Shown: positions 1 to 8,066 of the stretch, in pieces
How the letters are laid out: each line of letters opens with the position of its first letter
Numbering within the stretch: position 1 is the stretch's first letter
NCBI GenBank assembly: GCA_030378035.1
Contig: JAUCGI010000012.1
Location: 1-63,293, forward strand
Direction of reading: 5' to 3'
DNA length: 63,293 nucleotides
Source: Desulfobacterales bacterium HSG2
GTDB lineage: Bacteria; Desulfobacterota; Desulfobacteria; Desulfobacterales; 4be13
Position numbers and translations under genes: made by a program
The notes under the pieces: model-generated
What the model saw: only the letters and a program-made list of their open reading frames with translations
Told to the model about the DNA's origin: nothing
The model's database searches: none

Positions 1-38
1 AAAAGAGAGGGTTGAAATATTTTTATATATTTTTCTGT

Positions 39-157
39 GTACAGGACAAAAAACTCCGGATGCCTGAAAAACGGGCATCTGTCATTCCGGGCGGAAGTGC
101 CGGGAATCGGCAGGATTCCCGGCACTTCCGACCCGGAATCCATTTTTTGTCCTGTAC
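39..157. repeat. Palindromic element with 15-bp terminal inverted repeats
   Basis: The ends are a perfect inverted repeat (GTACAGGACAAAAAA at 39-53 and its complement at 143-157). Inside is a second strong stem of about 17 bp (92-108 with 113-130) flanked by GTCATTCCGGGC and GACCCGGAATCC, sequences that recur in the elements at 57.7-58.4 kb and 62.3 kb. It is probably a non-autonomous MITE-like element. No coding capacity is seen. Confidence 0.6.
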
Positions 158-235
158 TCAGATATTCTTAGGAACTATCAAGGTTTCAGGGTTTTTAAAA
201 CTCTGATTTCCATGTCCGTGTCGGGGCGGAATAGA

Positions 236-1039
236 TTATAGCCCGATTTTGTTTAACCAGTCAAGTATCCGATCTGCCACAACCTGCCAATCCTTATCCA
301 GCATCATCGCGTGGCCCATATCGGGAAAGATATGAGCCCGGGTATTGTAGGCCCTTGCTGTTGATTTGACAAAATCAGGCGGGATGATCATATCATGCTC
401 CCCTCCCAGCACTAGCAACGGGGTCTTCACCTCACAGGGCTGCGGCAGAAATTTGAACCAGGTCATTTCCCACATTGCCCTGTGCGATTCCTGCTGAAAG
501 TAGGGAAGATATTTTTTTACGGTCTCAGGCGATACCTTTTTACTGAAGAAAATATCACGCACTTCCTGAAAAGAAGTCACATATTCCCACATATCTTTTG
601 GGAGCATGTTTATCAGGCAGAGTTTCTGATAGTGCATCGGAGAACGCCAGAACATTTTCATGGCGGCAGATAATAATCCGGTATGGGGTATGGAGGCCAG
701 CAACGCGGCGGCAGGTCTTTCAAAAGACTCCAAATGTTTTTGTACAATCAGCCCGCCCATGGAATGACCGATAAGAATCGGAGACGTCCCCAGGTCTCTG
801 ACGACCTGAATCAGGTCTGCCACATAATCGGCGATACCGTTCACGCACAGAAATTCATTTCCTTCGCTGTTTCCATGCCCACGGAAGCTTAATGCATGGG
901 AAACATACCCGTGTCCTGCAAAATACGGAAGAAAATATTCTTCCCAGCACCATGCGCCTCCGAACGCGCCATGTACAAAAAGGATTGGGGTAGATCGCGG
1001 GTTATTTTCGGGATATTTACTGATAATTTCTAATTTCAT
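236..1039 (-). CDS. Alpha/beta-hydrolase fold protein
   Basis: The 267-residue protein has the standard alpha/beta-hydrolase layout: an oxyanion-hole region HGAFGG (23-28), the nucleophile elbow GHSMGG with Ser93, a probable acid at Asp216 (GGEHD) and a catalytic His at 243 (DMGHAM). The size and the lid between residues 120 and 200 fit small esterases, lipases or haloperoxidase-like hydrolases. No signal peptide is seen, so it should be cytoplasmic. The substrate cannot be told from sequence. A purine-rich GAGG lies about 14 bases before the ATG. It is monocistronic, with repeats on both sides. Confidence 0.85.
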   Translation of the reverse strand: MKLEIISKYPENNPRSTPILFVHGAFGGAWCWEEYFLPYFAGHGYVSHALSFRGHGNSEGNEFLCVNGIADYVADLIQVVRDLGTSPILIGHSMGGLIVQKHLESFERPAAALLASIPHTGLLSAAMKMFWRSPMHYQKLCLINMLPKDMWEYVTSFQEVRDIFFSKKVSPETVKKYLPYFQQESHRAMWEMTWFKFLPQPCEVKTPLLVLGGEHDMIIPPDFVKSTARAYNTRAHIFPDMGHAMMLDKDWQVVADRILDWLNKIGL

Positions 1040-1310
1040 GTTCTTTCAACCTCGTATTGAATTTATTATCTGCCAATCTGGATCAGACGGATAAATATCA
1101 TCAGCGCGGGAAAGGCTTTTAATCCCGGGCCTGATTATGTCTTACATATAAACACCCTTGGCAGATTGTGTCAAGATGATTATGTATTCCTTAATCATTC
1201 CCAAGCATAACCCTGTCTTTGAGATCATCCGCAGAAAAATTTAAAACTCGCTTGCAAAAATAAAAAATTTAAGTTTTACTGTATGGGAAATCATAAATTC
1301 GGAGTGAAGT

Positions 1311-1454
1311 TCTTTATCTTGCTCTTGCTCTTCATCTTGCTCTTGCTCTTGCTCTTTATCTTTATCTTTATCTTTATCTTGCTCTTGCTCCTAATCTTAA
1401 TCCTGTCCGTTTGATAAAGATAAAGAGCAAGAGCAAGGGCAAGAGCAAGAGCAG
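1311..1454. repeat. Hexanucleotide inverted tandem array (CTTGCT/CTTTAT then AAGAGC)
   Basis: About 14 units of CTTGCT with CTTTAT and CTTCAT variants run from 1311 to about 1390. After a short unrelated centre, the complementary units AAAGAT and AAGAGC run from 1414 to 1454. The two halves can fold as a long imperfect hairpin. The same hexamer family recurs at 23.1 kb. Open frames through it are only repeat translations (RARARA, ALALAL types). The stretch from 1455 to 2037 holds no credible gene. It carries two diverged copies of a roughly 55-bp sequence (1457-1513 and 1563-1630) and a MITE-like unit (1858-1989). Confidence 0.85.
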
Positions 1455-1857
1455 GGATCCGAACGACAGATGCAGCGCCGGACAGGGTTTTGGGATTCGT
1501 GTATGGGATGTCGCGGGATCTCATACGCATCAAGCTAAGACCGCAAACCCCTGTCTTTTCGGGATCCCGAACGACAGCCGTGGATCGGAAAGAGATCGCG
1601 CCGAACAGGGTTTTGGGAATCGTGTATGGGGATACATTCGCCCTTACCGGTGCAGAGTATCCGCTCCGCTCTATTATGATTCCGGGCCATTTTTGCTTGG
1701 AATGACATGTCCCTTTTTTTCATTGTTGTCCGGAATGTTTGCCCGGAATGAAATGTTTATGCCTAAGGGCGGAACTACGAACTTTTTTCACCTGACCATA
1801 AAAAAAAACAGTTTTTTCAAAAACCCGGTTTTTGAAAGTATCTTTTCATGGTATAGT

Positions 1858-1989
1858 GACATCCTTCACAGAAGCCAAAAGCAGTTTACACTTTTTGTGA
1901 GGTGTTTCACCTCTCGCAGAGGCGCGGAAATAAAAACTTTGCGTCCCCGCGGCAGAAATAAAAGTGTAAACTGGACAATGAAAGATGCC
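1858..1989. mobile_element. MITE-like element, family 1, copy A
   Basis: The unit starts GACATCCTTC and ends GAAAGATGCC, with inner inverted repeats AGTTTACACTTTT and AAAAGTGTAAACT. Copies occur at 3592-3733 and about 36794-36931, and half copies near 26310 and 36765. A 16-base direct repeat (TATCTTTTCATGGTAT) lies at 1839-1854 and again at 1990-2005, a possible target duplication. No coding capacity is seen. Confidence 0.6.
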
Positions 1990-2037
1990 TATCTTTTCAT
2001 GGTATCTTTTTTATTGTACACAGGCTTCGGCGGCGGG

Positions 2038-2188
2038 AGAGTCCGCCGCGGTCTTTACAGGGCTCCGGACACTGCTGAATGCCGACATTAATGGCGCGTT
2101 CAGCATCATCAGAAAAGCAGTCCCAAATCTGATTTCAGAAAACTGGGACGGACAGAGGCCGCATTGCAGGCCGCTGACTTGTCACTAA
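2038..2188 (+). pseudogene. Relic of a TnpB (IS200/IS605-type) C-terminus
   Basis: In one frame the bases from 2038 encode RVRRGLYRAPD, and in the next frame LNADINGAFSIIRK followed by about 20 residues to a stop. In intact TnpB proteins these two pieces are contiguous: the C-terminal segment with xRGLYR-(S/T)xDGxxxNADxNGAxNIxRK, whose Asp is one of the RuvC-like catalytic residues. Here they are separated by a frameshift, and nothing upstream resembles the rest of TnpB. It is therefore a dead 3' fragment of an IS605-group or IS1341-group element. Confidence 0.7.
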
Positions 2189-2282
2189 TTGTCAATAGTT
2201 ATCAATGAAATTTGAACATGGTCATAAATATGATAAAGGGCATGGAACATTTTTGAGATTAAAAAGTCGGGAAAGATCAGAG

Positions 2283-2957
2283 ATGAAAAAAGCAACATTG
2301 TTTTTTGACGACCTAAAACTGGGTCCCTCTCAGACCCATAAACTCCGAAACTTTATTGAAAATCTTTTTGAAGATTATGATGTGATACATAATGATGATT
2401 TTGCCGCGGAGCAACTGACAGACAGATATCCGCTGATACAGTTCAAACTGGTAAACAGAAGACCTGCCGTTCCCGCTGTTATCATAATGACAGATAAGGC
2501 GGTAAATCTTTTTTCAGTCATATTCATGAATCTGAATAAGATCGTTATTGATGAAATTCAAATTTCTGTTTATGAAAAAAACCTTCAGATTGAAGAGGTC
2601 GGGTTTGGCTGGTCAACGGAAACTTATGTGTATGAGTTCATTTCACCCTGGATCGGCCTGAATCAGATAAATTATCAGCGATATGCTGAAACAGAATCTG
2701 TAACAGAAAAAAATCGGATGCTGAAAAAAGCATTAATCAGGGATATTCTTTTCATGTCGGAATATCTGGGTTACAGACCTGAGGAGGGACAGAAAATTAA
2801 CTTGGAACTCAGGATCAAAACGGAAACAATTCATCTCAAAGATAAAACCCTGGCAGGATTTACAGGTATTTTCAAAACGAACTTCATTATCCCGGATTAT
2901 CTGGGAATCGGAAAGTCCGTTTTACAAGGTTTTGGAACGGTGAAAAGGTTAATATAG
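2283..2957 (+). CDS. Hypothetical protein
   Basis: The 224-residue product, read from the ATG at 2283, is not one I recognise. An in-frame ATG at 2205 would add 26 polar residues of doubtful quality. I prefer 2283 because a purine-rich GGAAAGATCAGAG lies just before it. The protein is soluble, mixed alpha/beta, with several aromatic residues in the middle (GFGWSTETYVYEF) and no signal peptide or membrane segment. It is flanked by a TnpB relic and a heptamer array, and is not obviously in an operon with the genes that follow. Confidence 0.55.
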   Translation: MKKATLFFDDLKLGPSQTHKLRNFIENLFEDYDVIHNDDFAAEQLTDRYPLIQFKLVNRRPAVPAVIIMTDKAVNLFSVIFMNLNKIVIDEIQISVYEKNLQIEEVGFGWSTETYVYEFISPWIGLNQINYQRYAETESVTEKNRMLKKALIRDILFMSEYLGYRPEEGQKINLELRIKTETIHLKDKTLAGFTGIFKTNFIIPDYLGIGKSVLQGFGTVKRLI

Positions 2958-3125
2958 GGGTTAAAAGGGTTAAGGGTTAAGGGTTAAGGGTTAAGGTCTC
3001 CTGCATACGACCTTAAACTTTAACACTTAAATCTTAACCTTAACCTTAACCCCTTAACCCCTTAACCCTTAAATCTTAACCCTTAAATCTTAACCCTTAA
3101 ATCTTAACCCTTAAATCTTAACCCT
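2950..3125. repeat. Heptanucleotide inverted array (GGTTAAG then CCCTTAA)
   Basis: Several units of GGTTAAG (about 2950-2996) are followed, after some 20 bases, by a longer series of the complementary CTTAACC/CCCTTAA units with CTTAAAT variants, to 3125. Period seven is clear. The related right-arm-type array CCCTTAA at 26385-26432 is the same family. It resembles a telomere repeat only by chance. Confidence 0.85.
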
Positions 3126-3171
3126 TGAAAAAAACAATAATCTGTTATATACATAGTTCCGGGAGGTGACT

Positions 3172-3564
3172 ATGAAGGAAAAATTTGAACAGGTCAAACA
3201 ATATCTTCAGGACATGGGAATTGCCATTGTCAGCGAAGACCCGCGGGAAGAGCTTGTGGTGGCGGAAGACGAGGAGAGCGGGATCAAAAATCTTGTCATT
3301 GACTGTGAAGCGCCGATACTTGTGCTGGAGCAGGTCATTATGAAAGTGAAATCGGATTCGGAAGGTTTTTTCAAACGTCTTCTGCAAATGAACCGGGAGC
3401 TTGTACATGGCGCATTTGTATTGGACGAAAAGGGGGAAACCGTCCTTTTCCGGGATACCCTTCAACTGGAAACTTTGGATCGTAATGAGCTTGAAGGTTC
3501 CATACATGCCCTGAGTCTGGCGCTGTCGGAATACGGTGCCGAACTTTTGGAACAAGCAGCTTAA
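3172..3564 (+). CDS. YbjN-like / secretion-chaperone-like small protein
   Basis: The product is 130 residues, read from the ATG at 3172, which has a strong GGGAGGTGA ribosome site; the GTG two codons upstream lies inside that site. The acidic protein has an alternating strand/helix pattern (ELVVAEDEESGIKNLVIDCE, LVHGAFVLDEKGETVLFRDTLQ) like the YbjN / CesT-type chaperone fold. It stands about 240 bases before a pspA homologue, and I believe such pairs recur in related genomes, which suggests a role in envelope stress. The name rests on pattern only. A MITE now separates it from pspA. Confidence 0.6.
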   Translation: MKEKFEQVKQYLQDMGIAIVSEDPREELVVAEDEESGIKNLVIDCEAPILVLEQVIMKVKSDSEGFFKRLLQMNRELVHGAFVLDEKGETVLFRDTLQLETLDRNELEGSIHALSLALSEYGAELLEQAA

Positions 3565-3591
3565 AATTAACATAAAATGATTTCATCTGAA

Positions 3592-3733
3592 GGCATCCTT
3601 CACAGAAGCCCAAAAGTAGTCTGCACTTCTGGCGGGGTGCTCTCGCAGAGGCGCGGGGCGCAAAGGTGCCGGAAACAAAAACTTTGCGTCCCCCGGCAGA
3701 AATAAAAGTGTGAACTGGGCAATGAAAGATGCC
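3592..3733. mobile_element. MITE-like element, family 1, copy B, with 8-bp target duplication
   Basis: The 142-bp element starts GGCATCCTTC and ends GAAAGATGCC, and is flanked by the direct repeat CATCTGAA (3584-3591 and 3734-3741). Its interior is about 80 per cent like copy A at 1858-1989. It has no open frame of note. It sits between the YbjN-like gene and pspA and probably interrupted their spacing. Confidence 0.75.
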
Positions 3734-3739
3734 CATCTG

Positions 3740-3770
3740 AAAACCGGGTTTTTCAGAAAATCTGGTTTTC
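3740..3770. promoter_or_regulatory. AAACCGGGTTTTT hairpin upstream of pspA
   Basis: GAAAACCGGG and CTGGTTTTC flank a short T/A-rich loop and end about 30 bases before the pspA start. Similar hairpins lie before other genes: 11611-11645 (solute-binding protein), 24911-24944 (cNMP protein), 17002-17035 (decayed MCP) and, as a half site, about 62053-62070 (NIR_SIR gene on the minus strand). It could be a regulator site, an attenuator-like structure, or another repeat family. Confidence 0.4.
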
Positions 3771-3801
3771 GGACACGCGTGGTTTTGAAAAGGAGGTTTA
3801 A

Positions 3802-4506
3802 ATGTCAATTTTTTCAAGACTCTTCAAGATTGGCCAGGCAGAGACCCATTCTGTCATAGACAAATTCGAGGACCCCATTAAAATGACCGAGCAGGGAATC
3901 AGGGATCTTAAAGAGGATCTCCGGAGCGCCATGACCAGTCTGGCCGAAGTTAAGGGAATTGCAATAAAAACGAAAAGGGACGCTGAGAATGAAAAAAAAC
4001 GCGCCGCTGATTACGAGCGCAAGGCCATGCTCCTTTTACAGAAAATGCAAAGCGGCGACCTGAGCAGCGGAGATGCGGACCGGCTTGCAACCGAGGCACT
4101 TTCAAGAAAAGAGCAGCATGCAAAGGAAGCGGTGAGGCTGTCACAGGAAGGGGAGGCACATGAAAAAATGGCCGCCCAGCTTCAGGCAAATGTGAATAAG
4201 ATCAAATCTGCAATATCAACTTATGAAAATGATCTTGCCACCTTAAAAGCCCGGGCCAAAACAGCCGCTTCCACAAAGAAGATCAACCAGCAGCTAGCCA
4301 TGATAGATTCCTCCGGAACCATTGCCTTGCTGGAAAAAATGAGAAAAAAGGTTGAAGAGGATGAATCCCTTGCCCAGGCCTATGGCGATATTGCAAGCGC
4401 TGACAAAACCGTTGATGATGAAATCAATTCAGCGATTCAGAAAGGCGAACCGTCAGCCGCATCTGCCAGTCTCGCGGAACTCAAGATGAAAATGGGAATT
4501 GGTTAG
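3802..4506 (+). CDS. pspA: PspA/IM30 family membrane-stress protein
   Basis: The 234-residue protein is almost entirely predicted coiled coil, with the family signature start: a short amphipathic N-terminus (SIFSRLFKIGQAETHSVIDK) followed by PIKMTEQGIRDL and long alanine-, lysine- and glutamate-rich helices. PspA and Vipp1 proteins bind stressed inner membranes and form ESCRT-III-like polymers. The length is typical. The start has an AGGAGG site seven bases upstream. The next genes encode a DUF4178 protein and a small membrane protein, which I read as a PspA-linked membrane-stress group. Confidence 0.9.
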   Translation: MSIFSRLFKIGQAETHSVIDKFEDPIKMTEQGIRDLKEDLRSAMTSLAEVKGIAIKTKRDAENEKKRAADYERKAMLLLQKMQSGDLSSGDADRLATEALSRKEQHAKEAVRLSQEGEAHEKMAAQLQANVNKIKSAISTYENDLATLKARAKTAASTKKINQQLAMIDSSGTIALLEKMRKKVEEDESLAQAYGDIASADKTVDDEINSAIQKGEPSAASASLAELKMKMGIG

Positions 4507-4607
4507 GGACAGAAACTTTTCAAAAGCTTGCCCTCGTGAAAACGGGGGTTTAAAACCTTCAGACAGAAAATATGCACAACTGGGTATATTTTAGGGAACA
4601 CATAATA

Positions 4608-5162
4608 ATGGGCCTGAATATTTTTTTTGGAAAAAAAACGGTTAAACCGCCTGACCCTCTGAAAGATCTCATCTTGTCGAATCTTCGGGTGGGCTGGCTT
4701 GTTGATTTTGATATGAAAACCTGGCGGACTGAAGCGTATCATTATTACGACTGGGGTTCCGGGGATATCTCCTTTGAATGGCAGTTGAAAAGCCATGATG
4801 AAACCATTTATCTGGAAAAAACGTCAGATGATGAAGACGATTGGAGCATCAGCAGAAAAATCCCGATATCCCGCGTCGGTTCCGGGATCATACAGCATAT
4901 CACTGAATATGAGAATCCGCCGGACCAGATTGTATTTGAGGGAACCGCGTTTTATCTTGATGAAACAGGAGGCGGATATTTTTATGAAAACGGAAACGGC
5001 CCGGGCCAGGAACTGCTGAAATGGGATTATGCGGATGACTCCGGCAATCGCTATCTTTCCATTGAACAGTGGGGAGAAGAAGATTTTGAAGCGTCAACAG
5101 GAATAGCGGTTCAGGAATACCAGTTTACCAACATTCTGCCGAGCGAGGATGCCAGTAAATGA
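4608..5162 (+). CDS. DUF4178-type protein
   Basis: The product is 184 residues from the ATG at 4608, preceded by AGGGAAC; an in-frame ATG at 4572 lacks a better site. The sequence has features of DUF4178 domains: LRVGWLVDFDMKTWRTEAYHYYDW near the start, a run of beta strands, and YLSIEQWGEEDFEASTG near the end. DUF4178 proteins are small beta-rich proteins of unknown activity, often near pspA and small membrane proteins. Its stop overlaps the next start (ATGA), so the two are translationally coupled. It is probably cytoplasmic. Confidence 0.7.
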   Translation: MGLNIFFGKKTVKPPDPLKDLILSNLRVGWLVDFDMKTWRTEAYHYYDWGSGDISFEWQLKSHDETIYLEKTSDDEDDWSISRKIPISRVGSGIIQHITEYENPPDQIVFEGTAFYLDETGGGYFYENGNGPGQELLKWDYADDSGNRYLSIEQWGEEDFEASTGIAVQEYQFTNILPSEDASK

Positions 5163-5353
5163 AAGAAAAGAAGAAAAAGAAGGTTAAGATAACCTCGGCG
5201 AGCATCATAGGAATGATTTTCGGTCTGATGATTATCGGAGCAGGTCTGCATATCTGCATTGTCAGCGATAAGTATGCCGGATACCCTACAGTCGGCCTCG
5301 GATTATGCCTGATGGTTCTGATTATCATCGTCTCCCGGGGCAAAGCAAAATGA
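5159..5353 (+). CDS. Small two-span membrane protein
   Basis: The 64-residue protein has a lysine-rich N-terminus (KEKKKKKVK) and two hydrophobic segments (about 14-33 and 44-59) joined by a short loop, ending RGKAK. By the positive-inside rule both ends should be cytoplasmic. It overlaps the DUF4178 gene by four bases. The function is unknown. Its pairing with a DUF4178 protein and PspA suggests a membrane anchor or sensor for that group. Confidence 0.65.
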   Translation: MKEKKKKKVKITSASIIGMIFGLMIIGAGLHICIVSDKYAGYPTVGLGLCLMVLIIIVSRGKAK

Positions 5354-5360
5354 CCCAATG

Positions 5361-5520
5361 TTTGGTTGTTTGTTGTTTTGTGTTTTGTGTTTTGTGTTTG
5401 GTTGTTTGATGTTCACAAAACACCATACACAATACACCATACACAATACACCATACACAATACACCATACACAAAACACAAAACACCATACACAAAACAC
5501 AAAACACAAAACACAAAACA
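5361..5520. repeat. Heptanucleotide inverted array (GTTTTGT then CACCATA/CACAATA/ACACAAA)
   Basis: The left arm is G/T only (TTGTTTG, GTTTTGT units, 5361-5410). The right arm is A/C-rich (CACCATA, CACAATA, ACACAAA units, 5416-5520). Period seven holds throughout. The array ends 20 bases before the next start codon and keeps an open frame into that gene, so an automated call may wrongly extend the protein N-terminus by 58 residues. Confidence 0.9.
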
Positions 5521-5539
5521 CTTAGAACGGACTGATTTC

Positions 5540-7528
5540 ATGGATAATTCAAACAAACCCCGTATCCTGATTGTGGATGATAATCCTTTTAACAGGGAAC
5601 TGTTAAAGGAGTTTATTGAACCGGGAGGCTTCTGTGTGGCAGAGGGACGAAACGGCAAAGAGGCCCTTGAACATTTGCAGGAATCGAATTTCCGGCTGAT
5701 CTTCATGGATCTGCTTATGCCCGGTATGGACGGTTTTGAAACGATTCGGAGAATTCGGCGCATGGGTGTGGATACGCCTATTATCATCGTCTCTTCCATG
5801 ACTTCCAGAGATAACCGTCAACGCTGCCTGGAGGCAGGAGGAAATGATTTTCTGCCCAAACCGATTGATGTTGAAAAAGTGAATGCATTGATCGGACAGT
5901 ACGGGGCAGAGAGCCCCAAGCCCGCGACTCCCCGGGCAGACGACAAGGAGCCGGCGCGTTTCCCTGCTTTGGATTTTTCAAACTACCGCATCCTGCTTGT
6001 GGAAGAACATGACAGCATAGCAGATCCGTATTCCCGGTTCTTAAAAAATCTCGGGTTTGAAGTCACCCGTGTTTTCAACGGGAATGAGGCGTGGGAATTG
6101 TTTTTGGCGAACCGGCACAGGTTCCATATCATTATAACCAATGTGTTTACTTCGGGAATGGACGGACTGGGGGTTCTGGCCAAAATCAAACGGGATTACC
6201 CCGTGGTTCTGGTCTTCATTTATGCCCAGGAACACGACGCGGACACATTTCAGTTAGCCGTTCAGTTGGGTGCCGACGGCGTCATTACTCAGGCGGAATT
6301 TGAAATTTCCATCATCGATCTGATAGAATCGGCCGTCTATCGTGCAGAGAGAAAAGGGTCGCGCACACAGGCCGCTTCAACCGTCAGTCAGGTACGTCAG
6401 GCTCAGGCGGAGCTGATTAAATTCGGATGCCCGGAACCCTGCAACAGCATTGATATTGCATATTCCCCTCTGACGGACGCCGGCGGAGATCTGGCCTGCT
6501 GCCGACGGTTTAACCTGGCAGGAAGATGCGGGATCATCTTAGGGGATGTTGCGGGTCATAACGTGATGAGCTCTTATATCAGCGCGATCTCCTTAGGTAT
6601 GCTGACATCAAACTGGGACAGGAATCAGAATCCCCTGAAACTGCTGAAGCTCATTAACGCCGAACTGAACAAGTCGGATTATGACAAATACCATCTCTGC
6701 ACCACCGCCCTGCTATGGGACAGACGCCGGCAAAAAATAAAAATCGGCACCGCAGGCAATCCAGGCGGATTTTTCGTCATGAAAACAAAGGAGGGATCTC
6801 TCGATTTTCGTGAACTGAGCGGCGGCGGAATGTGTCTTGGCCTGCTGAAAGATGATCACCTTTTTCTGAGCGAGGAGACAGAATTTAATGAAGACGCTTA
6901 TTTGTTTCTTTTCTCCGACGGTATCCGAAAAAAAGATATCATGGATATTCTGTCATCGGGAAGCGTTTGTTTGGACAGGAAGAATATCCGCGGCCTGTGC
7001 CAGGAGATTCTGGACAGGATTTTAGACAAAAGCGGACAGAATGATGACATGGTGCTTATCGCGCTGAAATCCCTCCGCGGAGGCTGGAAAGGGCCGGATG
7101 CCGGCGCGAGGGAAGGAAACGAGAACTCGGAACTGCATTATGAACTTCTGTCCACCTACAAAGCGGCTGACAAAGCTTGCAAATGGGCTGTCGAACAATG
7201 CGTCCCGGAAAAAATTCCCAAAGGGAAAGACCCCTGCCTCGTATTTCTTGCCGCACGGGAAGCTTTGATCAATGCTGTAAGATATGGAAACAAATTTAAT
7301 CCTGACGCTTTTATTGACTTATCTCTGTTCTTTGACCACGGAGAACTGAGGATAGAGATATCCGATGAAGGCCCTGGGTTTCAACTTCCTGACACGGTTA
7401 AGAAAATAGAAGATATAGATGTGCTTCAATCGGGCGGCCGCGGTCTGGCCGTGATGTATTCAGTTGCTGACGCTGTAAACGTCGCTGGCGGAACGATTTC
7501 TCTCGTATTTCGGGAGAAAGGGGTTTAG
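5540..7528 (+). CDS. Receiver-receiver-PP2C phosphatase-HATPase protein (RsbU/RsbW-like fusion)
   Basis: The 662-residue protein has four domains. The first receiver (about 8-125) has Asp57 in FMDLLMPGMDG. The second (about 145-265) has Asn201 at the phosphoacceptor position (ITNVFTSGMDG) and so is probably not phosphorylated. A SpoIIE-type PP2C phosphatase follows (about 300-515; DAGGDL, GDVAGHN, SDGIRKKD), then a GHKL ATPase of the anti-sigma type (about 530-660; EALINAVRYGN, DEGPGF). Phosphatase and kinase of a partner switch are thus in one chain under receiver control. Its likely partner is the STAS protein encoded next. The start is the first codon after the heptamer array and has no clear Shine-Dalgarno. 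Confidence 0.88.
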   Translation: MDNSNKPRILIVDDNPFNRELLKEFIEPGGFCVAEGRNGKEALEHLQESNFRLIFMDLLMPGMDGFETIRRIRRMGVDTPIIIVSSMTSRDNRQRCLEAGGNDFLPKPIDVEKVNALIGQYGAESPKPATPRADDKEPARFPALDFSNYRILLVEEHDSIADPYSRFLKNLGFEVTRVFNGNEAWELFLANRHRFHIIITNVFTSGMDGLGVLAKIKRDYPVVLVFIYAQEHDADTFQLAVQLGADGVITQAEFEISIIDLIESAVYRAERKGSRTQAASTVSQVRQAQAELIKFGCPEPCNSIDIAYSPLTDAGGDLACCRRFNLAGRCGIILGDVAGHNVMSSYISAISLGMLTSNWDRNQNPLKLLKLINAELNKSDYDKYHLCTTALLWDRRRQKIKIGTAGNPGGFFVMKTKEGSLDFRELSGGGMCLGLLKDDHLFLSEETEFNEDAYLFLFSDGIRKKDIMDILSSGSVCLDRKNIRGLCQEILDRILDKSGQNDDMVLIALKSLRGGWKGPDAGAREGNENSELHYELLSTYKAADKACKWAVEQCVPEKIPKGKDPCLVFLAAREALINAVRYGNKFNPDAFIDLSLFFDHGELRIEISDEGPGFQLPDTVKKIEDIDVLQSGGRGLAVMYSVADAVNVAGGTISLVFREKGV

Positions 7529-7529
7529 T

Positions 7530-7672
7530 TATTTTGGTGTTTGGTGTCTGGTGTTTGGTGTCTGGTGTCTGGTGTTTGGTTTCCAACTCTGTGCGAAACA
7601 CAAAATACCAAACACAAAACACAACACAAAACACAAAATACCAAACACAAAACACAAAATAACCAAACACCA
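7530..7672. repeat. Heptanucleotide inverted array (GTGTTTG/GTGTCTG then ACACAAA)
   Basis: The left arm, 7530-7580, is GTGTTTG and GTGTCTG units. The right arm, about 7595-7672, is ACACAAA/ATACCAA units. It begins at the stop codon of the PP2C gene and ends about 16 bases before the ribosome site of the STAS gene. Confidence 0.9.
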
Positions 7673-7697
7673 AAATATATTTTTTTGGAGGAGATGA

Positions 7698-8009
7698 ATG
7701 AAAATCAGAAAAGAAGAGGAAACACTTTTTCTAATTCCGGAAACCGATCTCATTGCCAACCGCATTGAAGAACTGAGGGATTATTTTGCGGAGCAACTGA
7801 AGAAACACTCAGAGGTCTCCCGGGTTTTATTAGATGTAAACGGTGTTGATCTTGTGGATTCTCTGGGAGTTAACCTTATTGTCGGTCTTTATCGTCAGGT
7901 AACCAATGAATCCAAAACCATTGAAATCGTCGGTGCCGGAGGAAACTTTATGAAAGTTGCCAACTTTTTTCGCTTAACATCGCTTTTTTCAGTAAACAGT
8001 GAACAGTAA
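7698..8009 (+). CDS. STAS-domain anti-anti-sigma factor
   Basis: The 103-residue single-domain protein has the STAS signature VLLDVNGVDLVDSLGVNLIVGLY. Ser55 is the likely phosphorylation site used by RsbW-type kinases and reset by PP2C phosphatases. The start at 7698 follows a good GGAGGAGATGA site. The last few residues (SVNSEQ) and the stop codon lie in the beginning of a degenerate heptamer run (7985-8047). It sits between a PP2C/ATPase fusion and cheA, which implies a partner-switching branch of the chemosensory system. Confidence 0.88.
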   Translation: MKIRKEEETLFLIPETDLIANRIEELRDYFAEQLKKHSEVSRVLLDVNGVDLVDSLGVNLIVGLYRQVTNESKTIEIVGAGGNFMKVANFFRLTSLFSVNSEQ

Positions 8010-8047
8010 CCAGTAATAACTGACAACCGACAACCGACAACCGACAA
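7985..8047. repeat. Short heptamer run (right-arm type, CGACAAC)
   Basis: AGTAAACAGTGAACAGTAACC leads into ACTGACAACCGACAACCGACAACCGAC with period seven. Only an A/C-rich arm is present. It fills the gap between the STAS gene and the cheA ribosome site and includes the last codons of the STAS gene. Confidence 0.7.
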
Positions 8048-8066
8048 AATCACTGAGGAGGTAAAA

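Noticed and set aside
1411..2091. Long open frame (226 codons) over the hexamer array and MITE
   Set aside because: It begins inside a tandem repeat, crosses a MITE and a TnpB relic frame, and has no protein-like composition or ribosome site. Only its last codons carry meaning, as part of the relic.
2950..3125. Telomere-like repeats (TTAGGG-like)
   Set aside because: The unit is TTAAGGG/CCCTTAA, it lies inside the chromosome between genes, and it fits the broader heptamer family.
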